Origin: an uncultured Eubacterium sp.
Lineage (GTDB): Bacteria > Bacillota > Clostridia > Oscillospirales > CAG-272
DNA length: 64,000 nt
NCBI GenBank assembly: GCA_900544285.1
Contig: UQUT01000005.1
Coordinates: 36,419-100,418 of the forward strand
Reading direction: 5' to 3'
Shown here one piece after another: positions 1 to 7,922 of this stretch; the stretch's first letter is position 1; each line of letters starts with the position of its first letter. The translations under genes and the position numbers were made by a program. A model generated the notes under the pieces. That model was not told the DNA's origin, did no database searches, and saw only the letters and a list, made by a program, of their open reading frames with translations.

Positions 1-1539
1 ATATTCGCCGTCCCAGCCGTATTTATCGATACGCTCACGCATTGTCTCTCCTCTTTCGGCGGCGGTTTTTGCGTCGTTATCTCTGCCCATAGCCTTTGCG
101 AGCCTGCCGAAGGTTGCATTCGCTCTGTACCACGCAAGCGTAAGCCAAACGGAAACGCCCTTGCCTTCAAGTCCCGCATAGTTTACGCAGTCGTTCCAGT
201 CGCCGCCCCATATGCGGACGAGCCCGTAAAGCCCGGTAAAATTCCAGAGGAAGTCGACAGAGCGACGGAGATGCTCATACACGCTTGCAACGGAGCCGTT
301 ATTGAAGGCGACTTCTTCGTTTAAGAGGTTTATATCACCGATTTCCTTTATTATCGTGTCTGCGGCAAACGTCATCCAGACAGTGTTATCCGCAAATTTT
401 CTGTCGCGCACCGCGCCGTCGATTATCGTTCTCGGTGCATAGCCGTTCTCATACTGATACGAAAGAATTCTTTTCAGTCTTTCCCACGCGAGTCGGGGAT
501 TTACACAGGCAAGACATTCCGTATCGCTTGTCAGGTCTCTGTAACCGTTGTGACGGACTCTTGCCCATCTGCTGCCCATATCCGCCGCGTATTTCATCCA
601 GCCGTTTATGAGCTTGTCATAGTCGCCCCACGGGGTCTTTATTTCAACGCCGCGGAGTCTCTCCGCATATTTTGCCTCCATACGGGCAAATTCCTTTTCC
701 GTTTCCTCTGCGGAAAGTGCGCGGATTTCTCCTCTGTCATAAGCCACACCGACGGTTATATGAACCGTCCTTTTTTCGCCGGGGAGGAGGGTCATATCGT
801 TCTGCAAAACAAGGCAGAGCTTTTCGGAGTTGCAATCGGTATTCTGACATTTCAGCCCCTTTTCGAGTGCCGACGGGTGCTGCTCGTCACCGTAAGGACC
901 TATGAACGCATTGCGCCTTGAATCAAAGCCCGAAATTTTGTCGCTCGACGCCATAAAAGCGAACATCTCGCGGTTTCGGGGAAGGTCGGGGTCGGGATAG
1001 AATTCCGTATAAAACCGCCCCCAGACAGCATTTTTATCTTCGTCTCCGCCGCCGATGCAGGTGTTATATCCCTGCGGGCGATACGTTCCGTCAACCTCTG
1101 TTTTTGCATAGGAAACAAGCGAAAGATGTCTCTCTTTATCTGATACGTTTTCAAGCGTTACGCTCCATACCTCGTGCATACCCTCGCACGGGACGAATAT
1201 CCTCAGCGCGCTTTTTATACTGTTTTTCTGCTGACTTATAACGGTCGAGCCGTTTTTATGGGCGCAGAGATAGTCAGTATAGCCGGAGTGCATGGGCAAA
1301 GCGCAGATGCTGAAATATTTTCCGTCCTCACAGACAAAAAGGTTTCTGTTTGAAAGAAGAAACACCCTCCTGCCCATATCGTCCTGCGCGATACCTTCTC
1401 CGTAGCCGACCTGCGAGGTAAACGTTATGTATTCGTCGTTATACATATAGTTATACCAATGGCGCGGAGTTTCGGGCTCCGTTATGAAAAATGTTTCTCC
1501 TTTTTCGGAAAAATGACCGTACTGCTTTGTTCTGTCCAT
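1..1539 (-). CDS. GH94-type disaccharide phosphorylase (partial, cut by window edge)
   Basis: Reading the minus strand from an ATG at 1539 gives 513 residues open to base 1, so the 3' end lies outside the window. A GAAAGGA ribosome site precedes the ATG. The protein has the long N-terminal beta-rich part and the start of the (alpha/alpha)6 barrel of the glycosyltransferase-36/GH94 family, which phosphorolyses beta-linked disaccharides such as cellobiose, laminaribiose or chitobiose in the cytoplasm. Landmarks are HWYNYMYNDEY and GYGEGIAQDDMGRR near the N-terminus and GGDWND at about residues 445-450. The family's usual catalytic DDxLW stretch reads ADNTVW here (D384), so substrate and even activity cannot be assigned. 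Complete members are 700-800 residues. It lies 37 bp downstream of the M23 lipoprotein gene on the same strand and may be cotranscribed with it. Confidence 0.75.
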   Translation of the reverse strand, partial: MDRTKQYGHFSEKGETFFITEPETPRHWYNYMYNDEYITFTSQVGYGEGIAQDDMGRRVFLLSNRNLFVCEDGKYFSICALPMHSGYTDYLCAHKNGSTVISQQKNSIKSALRIFVPCEGMHEVWSVTLENVSDKERHLSLVSYAKTEVDGTYRPQGYNTCIGGGDEDKNAVWGRFYTEFYPDPDLPRNREMFAFMASSDKISGFDSRRNAFIGPYGDEQHPSALEKGLKCQNTDCNSEKLCLVLQNDMTLLPGEKRTVHITVGVAYDRGEIRALSAEETEKEFARMEAKYAERLRGVEIKTPWGDYDKLINGWMKYAADMGSRWARVRHNGYRDLTSDTECLACVNPRLAWERLKRILSYQYENGYAPRTIIDGAVRDRKFADNTVWMTFAADTIIKEIGDINLLNEEVAFNNGSVASVYEHLRRSVDFLWNFTGLYGLVRIWGGDWNDCVNYAGLEGKGVSVWLTLAWYRANATFGRLAKAMGRDNDAKTAAERGETMRERIDKYGWDGEY

Positions 1540-1576
1540 AAAAGCGAGTCCTTTCAGAAATGTTTATATAAATTTT

Positions 1577-3028
1577 TCAGTTCGGGTACGGCAGGTAGTC
1601 CCTCGGATTTACTCTGACATATGAACCTGAAATATATTTCCTTATCTCGAAATGCAGGTGCGTTCCCGCATAAGGGTTTGATGTTGTCGGCGACGGGCTG
1701 ACCCTTCCCGTGTTTCCGCTGTAACCGATGATATCCCCCTGCGAGACCCTGTCTCCGACGGATACCGTTTTCGATTTCAGATGTGCGTAATATGTAAGGT
1801 AGCCGTTTCTGTGGTCGATGACTACATACGTTCCGTATGTCCAGCGGAGATCGGATTTTGAAAAATATCCGTCGTTATAAGCACAGATGACCGTACCGCT
1901 CATCGAAGCGGTTATAGGCGCGCCGTAATAAACACCGAAGTCGATGCCGCCGTGCGAGTTTGAGCCGCCGTAATACTGGGTGACGCCGTAATTTGCGCCG
2001 CCCTGAGCGGCTGTCCGGAACGGCATTGCAAAAGTTTCCTCTTTTTTCTTTGTGCCGATTGCGATGACCTTTGCGACGGGCTCCGTCACGGAGGAGGAGA
2101 CAAGCTCGCTCTTCGTCTCGACCCCGCGCTCATAGGTTATTTTATATGTATTTTCCGTGTATCCGTCCTTGCCCTTTGCGCGCGTCCTGCGCTCGCCCTC
2201 GGGGATGGTATCGTCATAGACGTATCTGACGGGATAAGCGACCGTGTTTTCCTTTTTGGTTACTGTTTCGTATGTAAAAACTGGCTTTGTCCCGACGCGA
2301 ACCTTCGCCGCTTCCGGGGAAAGTGTTTTTTCGGATATCACCCTGCGGGAGATTTCCTTCCCCCTCTCATAGGTGACCTCATAAACCGCGGTTTTTCTTC
2401 CGTTTCTCCCTGCGGACACGGTTATCCGATCGTCCTCATAAAGTGAAGAGTCCTTTATGAGCTCCGTTTCAAACGGCACTTCCTCCGTCTCCGTGACGGT
2501 CTCACTTGTATAAATCGGCTTTGTGCCGATGATAATGACTCTCTTCTCCGCCTCGGATATCACGGTTTCAACCGTCTCCGTGCCGATGAGAATTCCGTCC
2601 TCGTAAATGCTCTTCTCGGTTATCTGCAAAAGCCCCGATCTGCCGTTCACGGAAACATACCGGAAGTCCTCATATTCCTCGTCCGACCGGACATATTCGG
2701 TATCAAAAGGGATTTTTTCGATGCGGGAGATTTCCCTCTCCTCGGTCACGGGCGTCCTCGCCGTGGTCGTCTGCGCGGGCTCTGCCGGCTCGTCTTGCCC
2801 TGCGGGCGCTGTCGACGTAAACTGCGCGTCCCTTTCGGGCTCGGTCGTCGCAGGGGTAACCCTCTCCGTTGACGCAGTCTGCCCTGCTCTGTCCGTAAAT
2901 TCATGCGCGCTCTGCGTCTCAGTCATGCGTCCCGAAACGTCCCTACATGATGCAAAAACCGTCGCCGCAAGCATGGCGGCGGAAAACAAAAGGAATATCC
3001 TTTCCCGTTTTTTTCTTTGTTCTGACAT
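1577..3028 (-). CDS. G5-domain M23 peptidase lipoprotein
   Basis: A secreted cell-wall endopeptidase of 483 residues. I chose the ATG at 3028, not the longer reading to 3193, because it gives a lipoprotein signal (basic MSEQRKKRER, hydrophobic core, lipobox ending ATVFASC) and leaves two promoters upstream. A Ser/Thr/Glu-rich linker follows. Three G5 domains come next, each ending in a GTKP or GTKK turn; G5 domains bind peptidoglycan or GlcNAc. The C-terminal M23 LytM fold shows the zinc ligands HGGID and HLHFE. The family cuts peptide cross-bridges of peptidoglycan. The architecture resembles Clostridia proteins used in wall remodelling or spore engulfment and germination, but the target bond cannot be read from sequence. 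The ribosome site GGAAGGAAAG is rather far (about 12 nt) from the ATG. Confidence 0.88.
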   Translation of the reverse strand: MSEQRKKRERIFLLFSAAMLAATVFASCRDVSGRMTETQSAHEFTDRAGQTASTERVTPATTEPERDAQFTSTAPAGQDEPAEPAQTTTARTPVTEEREISRIEKIPFDTEYVRSDEEYEDFRYVSVNGRSGLLQITEKSIYEDGILIGTETVETVISEAEKRVIIIGTKPIYTSETVTETEEVPFETELIKDSSLYEDDRITVSAGRNGRKTAVYEVTYERGKEISRRVISEKTLSPEAAKVRVGTKPVFTYETVTKKENTVAYPVRYVYDDTIPEGERRTRAKGKDGYTENTYKITYERGVETKSELVSSSVTEPVAKVIAIGTKKKEETFAMPFRTAAQGGANYGVTQYYGGSNSHGGIDFGVYYGAPITASMSGTVICAYNDGYFSKSDLRWTYGTYVVIDHRNGYLTYYAHLKSKTVSVGDRVSQGDIIGYSGNTGRVSPSPTTSNPYAGTHLHFEIRKYISGSYVRVNPRDYLPYPN

Positions 3029-3088
3029 AATAAAATACCGCTTTCCTTCCGTAAATACAGCACAACCGTATTTACCTGCTCTGACAAA

Positions 3089-3118
3089 ATTATATAATAG
3101 CGCAGAGCACCTTTTCAA
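3089..3118 (-). promoter_or_regulatory. Sigma-70/A promoter, proximal, for the M23 gene
   Basis: On the minus strand TTGAAA (3118-3113) and TATAAT (3094-3089) are separated by 18 bp. It lies about 60 bp upstream of the ATG at 3028. Confidence 0.6.
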
Positions 3119-3195
3119 GCGATAAATTGAGGGTGCGGAGGCACAATATTCCTTCTCCGCGGTATCCCGCGGGAGTATCCCCTTCCGCGGCACAT

Positions 3196-3224
3196 ATTAT
3201 ATCACATTTCCTTCCGAAAATCAA
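3196..3224 (-). promoter_or_regulatory. Sigma-70/A promoter, distal, for the M23 gene
   Basis: On the minus strand TTGATT (3224-3219), a 17 bp spacer and TATAAT (3201-3196). It is back to back with the plus-strand promoter at 3228-3256, so the ABC and M23 genes are divergently expressed from one short region. Confidence 0.5.
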
Positions 3225-3227
3225 GAC

Positions 3228-3256
3228 TTGTATTTTCCCCCTCGGCGATTTATAAT
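3228..3256 (+). promoter_or_regulatory. Promoter for the ABC exporter gene
   Basis: TTGTAT (3228-3233), 17 bp spacer, TATAAT (3251-3256), about 42 bp before the start codon. The region 3029-3297 otherwise holds only the divergent M23 promoters. Confidence 0.55.
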
Positions 3257-3297
3257 CTAAAATACTATAATACGATCAGAAAATATAAAAGGACGTG

Positions 3298-5286
3298 ATG
3301 AAAATGAACCGCCCACCGAAAGACCAAGGACTTATGAAAAGTCCCATGGACAAAATGCGCGAGCCGAAGCCGAAAAACATAAAAGAGGTTCCTGGGTATC
3401 TGAAAAGAGTAATCTCCAAATTCTTTTACAGACTCTTCTATATTTTCACCCTCGTCTGGGAGGCAAAGCCGAGCGTCCTGTTTCTTATTTCGCTCTTCTC
3501 GATAATCCTCGGAATTCTGCCGGCGGTGTCTGCGTCGATAGCAAAGGACATCTTAAACCGCCTTGCGGTCGATTATGCGCTGGTTAAAGCCGGAGAAGGC
3601 AGCGCCGACGCAATGCTCAATGAAATACTTATGCTGCTCGTATGGCAGTTTGCGATAATCTTCGCAACGTCCGTCGTTTCAAGCCTGAAAACCTACACAA
3701 CGAGAATCGCAAGCGAGCTCGTTGCGCACAGGACAAACGTCAAAATAATGGAAAAGGCAAAGAATATCGATGTTTCGAGCTTTGACCGCCCCGATTTTTA
3801 TGAAAAGCTGGAAAATGCTTCGCGCGAGGCGGGCAACCGACCGATGCAGATCCTTTCCGCAACGTTCTCCTGCATCTCCGCCGTAATCAGTATGGTTTCG
3901 TTTATCGTTATCCTTGCCGGAATTCCGGGCGAAATACATATTGCGGGCCTGAGTATGAAAACGGGCGGCTTTGCGCCCGTGGCAGTTGCCCTCGTTGCGA
4001 TACCCTCTGCTGTCATTTCCTTTGTTTACAGGCGCAAGGTGTTTGATTTTGCCCGCCGCCGCTCAAAGGACAGGCGACAGTTCAATTATTATAAAGGCCT
4101 TATGACGAACAAGGATATGGTCAAAGAGATCCGCCTTTTCGGTCTTTCGGATACCTTCATTGAAAGATATAAAAGCATCTTCGGGCATTATTTCAAGGGG
4201 CTGCGCCACATATATTTTTCGGAGGGCGCATGGAATCTTCTGATGTCGATGTTGTCTTCGGCTGTCAACTGCGTGCTCTTTCTGCTGATTGCAAAGGGCG
4301 TCATCGCGGGCGACTTTGAAGTCGGTAACTATTCGCTTTATACCGGCGCGCTGAACTCGATCGCAAGCGGAATTTCAACCCTCATAAACGCCACGGCGTC
4401 TATTTACGAAGGCACTCTCTTCATCGACAATCTCATAACATTTATAGACGAAAAAACCGAGATAGTGCCTTCGCTTCCCGTCCCTCGCCATCCGCAGCGT
4501 CACATCGCTCATAAAATCGAGCTGAAAAACGTTTCCTTCCGCTATCCGGGCACGGAGCGGGACGTTATAAAGAATATGTCCGTTACCTTCGAGCCGGGGG
4601 AGACGGTCGTTTTAGTCGGGCTGAACGGCGCGGGAAAGACGACCCTCATAAAACTCATAACCAGGCTTTACGACCCGACGGAGGGCGTCATTCTTCTGGA
4701 CGGGCACGACATAAGAGAATACGACACAAGCGAGCTTTATTCGATATACGGAATAATATTTCAGGATTTCGGCAGGTACGCCGTTTCCGTGCGCGAGAAT
4801 GTTTCGTTTTCGGATATAAACGCCCCGACAGACGAGGAGAGAGTTTCAAAGGCGGCGAAGGAAAGCGGCGCCGAGGACTTTATAAAAAATCTGCCCCACG
4901 GCTACGATACGGCTCTGATGAGATATTTCGAGGAGGACGGCATCGAGCTTTCAACGGGTCAATGGCAGAAGCTCTCGGTTGCGAGAGCGTTCTATTCGGA
5001 TTCCGATATTCTCATTCTTGACGAGCCGACGGCGGCTCTTGACGCCATTGCGGAACAGGAGATATATTCCCAGTTTGACAGTCTCCGCCGCGACAAGACG
5101 ACGGTTTTCGTTTCACACCGTCTTTCCAGCGCAACAACGGCAGATAAGATCCTCGTCCTTGAAAACGGGCAGATCATCGAGAGCGGAACGCACCGGGAGC
5201 TTATGCAGAAGGGCGGCAGATATTGCGAGCTTTTCTCAACTCAGGCGCAGAGATATATCGATTCTGAAAGCGAAATCATGAAGTAA
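3298..5286 (+). CDS. ABC exporter, fused permease/ATPase
   Basis: A half-size type IV (exporter-fold) ABC protein of about 662 residues. The N-terminal 50 residues are basic and cytoplasmic. About six membrane helices span residues 60-370, and the nucleotide-binding domain follows. Walker A is GLNGAGKTT (about 441-449), the Q-loop FQDF, Walker B ILILDEP (571-577), and the H-loop VSHR. The ABC signature reads LSTGQ rather than LSGGQ (about residue 551). It probably works as a homodimer exporting a lipid, peptide or drug; nothing nearby names the substrate. GTG 3295, ATG 3298 and ATG 3304 are all in frame behind AAAAGGA; 3298 is chosen as a compromise of spacing and codon, and 3304 is almost as good. 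It stands alone between a promoter and a terminator. Confidence 0.9.
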   Translation: MKMNRPPKDQGLMKSPMDKMREPKPKNIKEVPGYLKRVISKFFYRLFYIFTLVWEAKPSVLFLISLFSIILGILPAVSASIAKDILNRLAVDYALVKAGEGSADAMLNEILMLLVWQFAIIFATSVVSSLKTYTTRIASELVAHRTNVKIMEKAKNIDVSSFDRPDFYEKLENASREAGNRPMQILSATFSCISAVISMVSFIVILAGIPGEIHIAGLSMKTGGFAPVAVALVAIPSAVISFVYRRKVFDFARRRSKDRRQFNYYKGLMTNKDMVKEIRLFGLSDTFIERYKSIFGHYFKGLRHIYFSEGAWNLLMSMLSSAVNCVLFLLIAKGVIAGDFEVGNYSLYTGALNSIASGISTLINATASIYEGTLFIDNLITFIDEKTEIVPSLPVPRHPQRHIAHKIELKNVSFRYPGTERDVIKNMSVTFEPGETVVLVGLNGAGKTTLIKLITRLYDPTEGVILLDGHDIREYDTSELYSIYGIIFQDFGRYAVSVRENVSFSDINAPTDEERVSKAAKESGAEDFIKNLPHGYDTALMRYFEEDGIELSTGQWQKLSVARAFYSDSDILILDEPTAALDAIAEQEIYSQFDSLRRDKTTVFVSHRLSSATTADKILVLENGQIIESGTHRELMQKGGRYCELFSTQAQRYIDSESEIMK

Positions 5287-5289
5287 CGA

Positions 5290-5324
5290 AAAATCGGAGA
5301 AAGCCGAAAGCCTTCTCCGATTTT
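5290..5324. terminator. Bidirectional intrinsic terminator
   Basis: A 12 bp stem (AAAATCGGAGAA at 5290-5301 with its complement at 5313-5324) has T-runs on both sides. It sits between the convergent ABC and oadG genes and can end both transcripts. Confidence 0.85.
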
Positions 5325-5329
5325 CTTTT

Positions 5330-5479
5330 TTATTGTTTGTCTCCGCCGTTTTTCGGCTTTGTCAGCACTCCGAGGAGCACGACTGCGAGAATTATCACGA
5401 TTGTTACGATAAATATTCCCGCCATCCCTTTTGCCATAATCGGCAAGGTCTTGAGAAACGCATTAAAATCTATATTCAT
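5330..5479 (-). CDS. Na+-pump decarboxylase gamma subunit, OadG-like (49 aa)
   Basis: A very short gene. It encodes 49 residues with one hydrophobic helix (about residues 18-40, rich in I, V and L) and a polar Lys/Asn/Gly tail, the usual form of OadG/MmdD small gamma subunits that anchor the decarboxylase complex in the membrane. The start at 5479 has an AAGGTGG ribosome site. It begins 14 bp after oadB on the same strand, which is the strongest argument for the call. Similarity of so short a protein is weak; the assignment rests mainly on length, topology and position. Confidence 0.7.
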   Translation of the reverse strand: MNIDFNAFLKTLPIMAKGMAGIFIVTIVIILAVVLLGVLTKPKNGGDKQ

Positions 5480-5493
5480 ACCACTTCACCACC

Positions 5494-6621
5494 TTAACCG
5501 AGCAATGTCAGCAGAAGTCCGCCTGCGATGACGGAGGCAATCTGCCCCGAAACGTTTACGCCTATCGAATGCATAAGAAGGAAGTTCTGCGGATCCTCCT
5601 TAAGCCCCATTTTGTGAATTACTCTTGCGGACATCGGGAATGCCGAAATGCCCGCCGCGCCGATCATCGGGTTTATCTTCTTACCATGCGGCAGGAAGAT
5701 GTTTATCAGCTTTGCGATTATAACGCCGCCAGCCGTATCGAATATGAATGCGACAAGTCCGAGCGCGATTATGATCAGGGTGTCTGCCGTGAGGAAATAT
5801 TCAGCCTGCATCCTTGATGCGATAGTGATTCCGAGAAGAATCGTCACAAGGTTTGAAAGCACCTTCTGCGCCGTTTCGGAGAGCGAATCGAGCACGCCGC
5901 ATTCGCGGAGCAGGTTTCCGAACATAAGAAATCCGATGAGCGCAACGCTTCTCGGAGAAACGATGCCCGTTATCATCGTTATGATTATCGGGAAAAGAAT
6001 TTTGGTCGTTTTTGAAACGGACTTTTCCTGATAAGGCATACGGATGAGACGTTCCTTTTTCGTTGTCAGCAGCTTGATGACGGGCGGCTGAATGATCGGA
6101 ACGAGAGCCATATAAGAATACGCCGCAACCATTATCGCGCCGAGATATTTCGAGCCGAGGAAGTTTGCAACAAAGATCGATGTCGGCCCGTCCGCCGTAC
6201 CGATAACGCCGATGGACGCAGCGTCCTTCAGATCAAAGCCGAGGAGCGCCGCAAGGCTGAACGTAAAGAAAATACCGAATTGCGCCGCCGCGCCGAAGAT
6301 CATCAGCTTGGGGTTTGAAAGAAGCGGCTCGAAATCGATCATCGCTCCGATGCCGATGAAGAGCAGGAGCGGAAAAAGCTCGTTCGCTATGCCCGATTCG
6401 AAGAGAACGTCGATAACGCCGATTTCTTTTACGCCGTCATAAATCTGCGTGACCGCGCCGGAAAGCGGCAGGTTGACGAGAATCGCACCGAAGCCCATCG
6501 GCAGAAGAAGCGTCGGCTCCATATCCTTTTTTATTGCGAGGTATATCAGCACCCCGCCGATTATCCACATAACGACCATTTGCCACGTTATGTTTGTAAT
6601 GTTTGAAAACAATGCTCCCAT
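5494..6621 (-). CDS. oadB: Na+-translocating decarboxylase beta subunit
   Basis: A polytopic membrane protein of 375 residues, normal for OadB/MmdB/GcdB. It carries the Na+-channel signature IGTADGPTSIF (about residue 139) and the late segment GINVSGQ-like GVNVSGQIASVIAGG. In this family the beta subunit pumps Na+ outward as a carboxybiotin is decarboxylated. Substrate is set by the alpha (carboxyltransferase) subunit, which is not in this window, so oxaloacetate, methylmalonyl-CoA and glutaconyl-CoA all remain possible. The GGAGG site at 6629-6633 supports the start. The gene is divergent from the malate/fumarate cluster, which makes oxaloacetate or methylmalonyl-CoA attractive substrates by context only. 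Confidence 0.93.
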   Translation of the reverse strand: MGALFSNITNITWQMVVMWIIGGVLIYLAIKKDMEPTLLLPMGFGAILVNLPLSGAVTQIYDGVKEIGVIDVLFESGIANELFPLLLFIGIGAMIDFEPLLSNPKLMIFGAAAQFGIFFTFSLAALLGFDLKDAASIGVIGTADGPTSIFVANFLGSKYLGAIMVAAYSYMALVPIIQPPVIKLLTTKKERLIRMPYQEKSVSKTTKILFPIIITMITGIVSPRSVALIGFLMFGNLLRECGVLDSLSETAQKVLSNLVTILLGITIASRMQAEYFLTADTLIIIALGLVAFIFDTAGGVIIAKLINIFLPHGKKINPMIGAAGISAFPMSARVIHKMGLKEDPQNFLLMHSIGVNVSGQIASVIAGGLLLTLLG

Positions 6622-6668
6622 GAATGTCCTCCGAATATTTTGTCAGGGAATTGAAAAATGATGAGTGA

Positions 6669-6697
6669 ATATTATCATATTTCTCCGTATTTTTCAA
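6669..6697 (-). promoter_or_regulatory. Promoter for oadB-oadG
   Basis: On the minus strand TTGAAA (6697-6692), 17 bp spacer, TAATAT (6674-6669), about 48 bp before the oadB start. Confidence 0.6.
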
Positions 6698-6886
6698 GTA
6701 TATTCCGGACAATATTTTTTATCCGCCGGATTTATTTGAATTTTATGTAATGCCGACGTCCGAAATGAGGGAAAATCAGTGCATAATGAACAAATTTCCC
6801 GTTTAAAAAACCTTCTCCGCGGCGGATTTCTGTGATTAAGCCCTCTGCATATCGATATATGCATAACCGATATGAAAAATCAGCAA

Positions 6887-6915
6887 TTGCATAATCGCTC
6901 GATTTATGATAGAAT
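6887..6915 (+). promoter_or_regulatory. Promoter for the malate-fumarate-Hdr-Frd cluster
   Basis: TTGCAT (6887-6892), 17 bp spacer, TAGAAT (6910-6915), about 32 bp before the first start codon. No terminator-like hairpin is evident before 18430, so transcription could cover the whole cluster. Confidence 0.55.
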
Positions 6916-6947
6916 ATGTAAAACAAATATTTTGGGAGGTATTTTTT

Positions 6948-7892
6948 ATGAACAAAATCTCAATCATCGGAACCGGAAGCGTAGGTTCCACAATCGCGTA
7001 TTCCCTTGCGATACTCGGAATGGCGTCTGAAATAGTCATGATAGACATAAACAGCGAGAAGGCTCTCGGCGAAGCGCTCGATATCAGACAGGGCACTCCC
7101 TTCTGCAGTCCCTGCTCCATTTATGCCGGAAGCTACCCCGACGCGGCAGGCTCGAACATCGTCATTCTCACATCGGGCATTGCAAGAAAACCCGGTCAGT
7201 CGCGCCTTGAGCTCGCGCAGACAAACGTAAACATAACAAAGAGTATTATCCCCGAGATAACAAAATACGCTCCGGACGCAACATACATAATCGTAAGCAA
7301 CCCCGTGGATATCCTTACTTATACATTCCACAAATTTTCGGACCTGCCCGAAAACCGCATAATCGGCTCGGGAACAATCCTCGACACCGCACGTCTCCGC
7401 GCAAGACTCTCCGAATATTACAACATCAGCCAGAGCAACGTTCACGCTTATGTTTTCGGCGAGCACGGCGATTCCTCATTCATTCCGTGGTCGGTTGCGA
7501 ACATCTCAAACGTGCCGATTTCAAAATGCAATGAACTGATTTCCCTTCCGGGCATGGAAAGCCCCGCTCTCAATTTTGACGAAATCGAACAGTACGTAAG
7601 AAAGTCCGGCGGCAGAGTCATCGCGCGCAAGGGCGCAACCTTCTATGCGGTATCGATTTCCGTTTGCCACATATGCAAATGCCTGCTTGCGGGAATAGAT
7701 ACAACGATGACCGTTTCCACAATGATGCACGGCGAATACGGCATAGACGACGTCTGCCTCAGCACTCTCAACCTTGTCGGTCACGACGGCATAAGAGGCA
7801 AGGTAAACGTACCGCTGACGGATGAAGAAACCGCAAAGCTCCGTTTCAGCGCGGACACCCTCAAGGGCGTAATCAAGAACCTCAATATCTGA
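6948..7892 (+). CDS. Malate (or L-lactate) dehydrogenase, NAD-dependent
   Basis: A 314-residue member of the LDH/MDH family; the start at 6948 follows TTTGGGAGG. The Rossmann motif GTGSVG is at residues 8-13, and an acidic residue (D33) after beta-2 favours NADH. Substrate-loop residues are TSGIARKPGQSR: R80 falls at the position called 102 in LDH numbering, where LDH has Gln and MDH has Arg. The catalytic His lies in GEHGDSS, an LDH-style motif. The known Gln/Arg switch and the fumarase gene 30 bp downstream favour oxaloacetate/malate over pyruvate/lactate. The backbone is still LDH-like, so homology searches may call it lactate dehydrogenase. It is first in the cluster and would supply malate to fumarase. 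Confidence 0.8.
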   Translation: MNKISIIGTGSVGSTIAYSLAILGMASEIVMIDINSEKALGEALDIRQGTPFCSPCSIYAGSYPDAAGSNIVILTSGIARKPGQSRLELAQTNVNITKSIIPEITKYAPDATYIIVSNPVDILTYTFHKFSDLPENRIIGSGTILDTARLRARLSEYYNISQSNVHAYVFGEHGDSSFIPWSVANISNVPISKCNELISLPGMESPALNFDEIEQYVRKSGGRVIARKGATFYAVSISVCHICKCLLAGIDTTMTVSTMMHGEYGIDDVCLSTLNLVGHDGIRGKVNVPLTDEETAKLRFSADTLKGVIKNLNI

Positions 7893-7922
7893 TAATATCC
7901 GGTAAAAGGACGGTAAGCAAAG

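Larger units (their letters stand above)
6622..6947. other. Divergent regulatory region between oadB and the malate-fumarate cluster
   Basis: No gene is visible in these 326 bp. The left part holds the minus-strand oadB promoter and the right part the plus-strand cluster promoter. Between them is an AT-rich stretch with a small inverted repeat GCATAT-CGAT-ATATGC at 6847-6862, just upstream of the cluster promoter, a possible operator. Confidence 0.5.
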
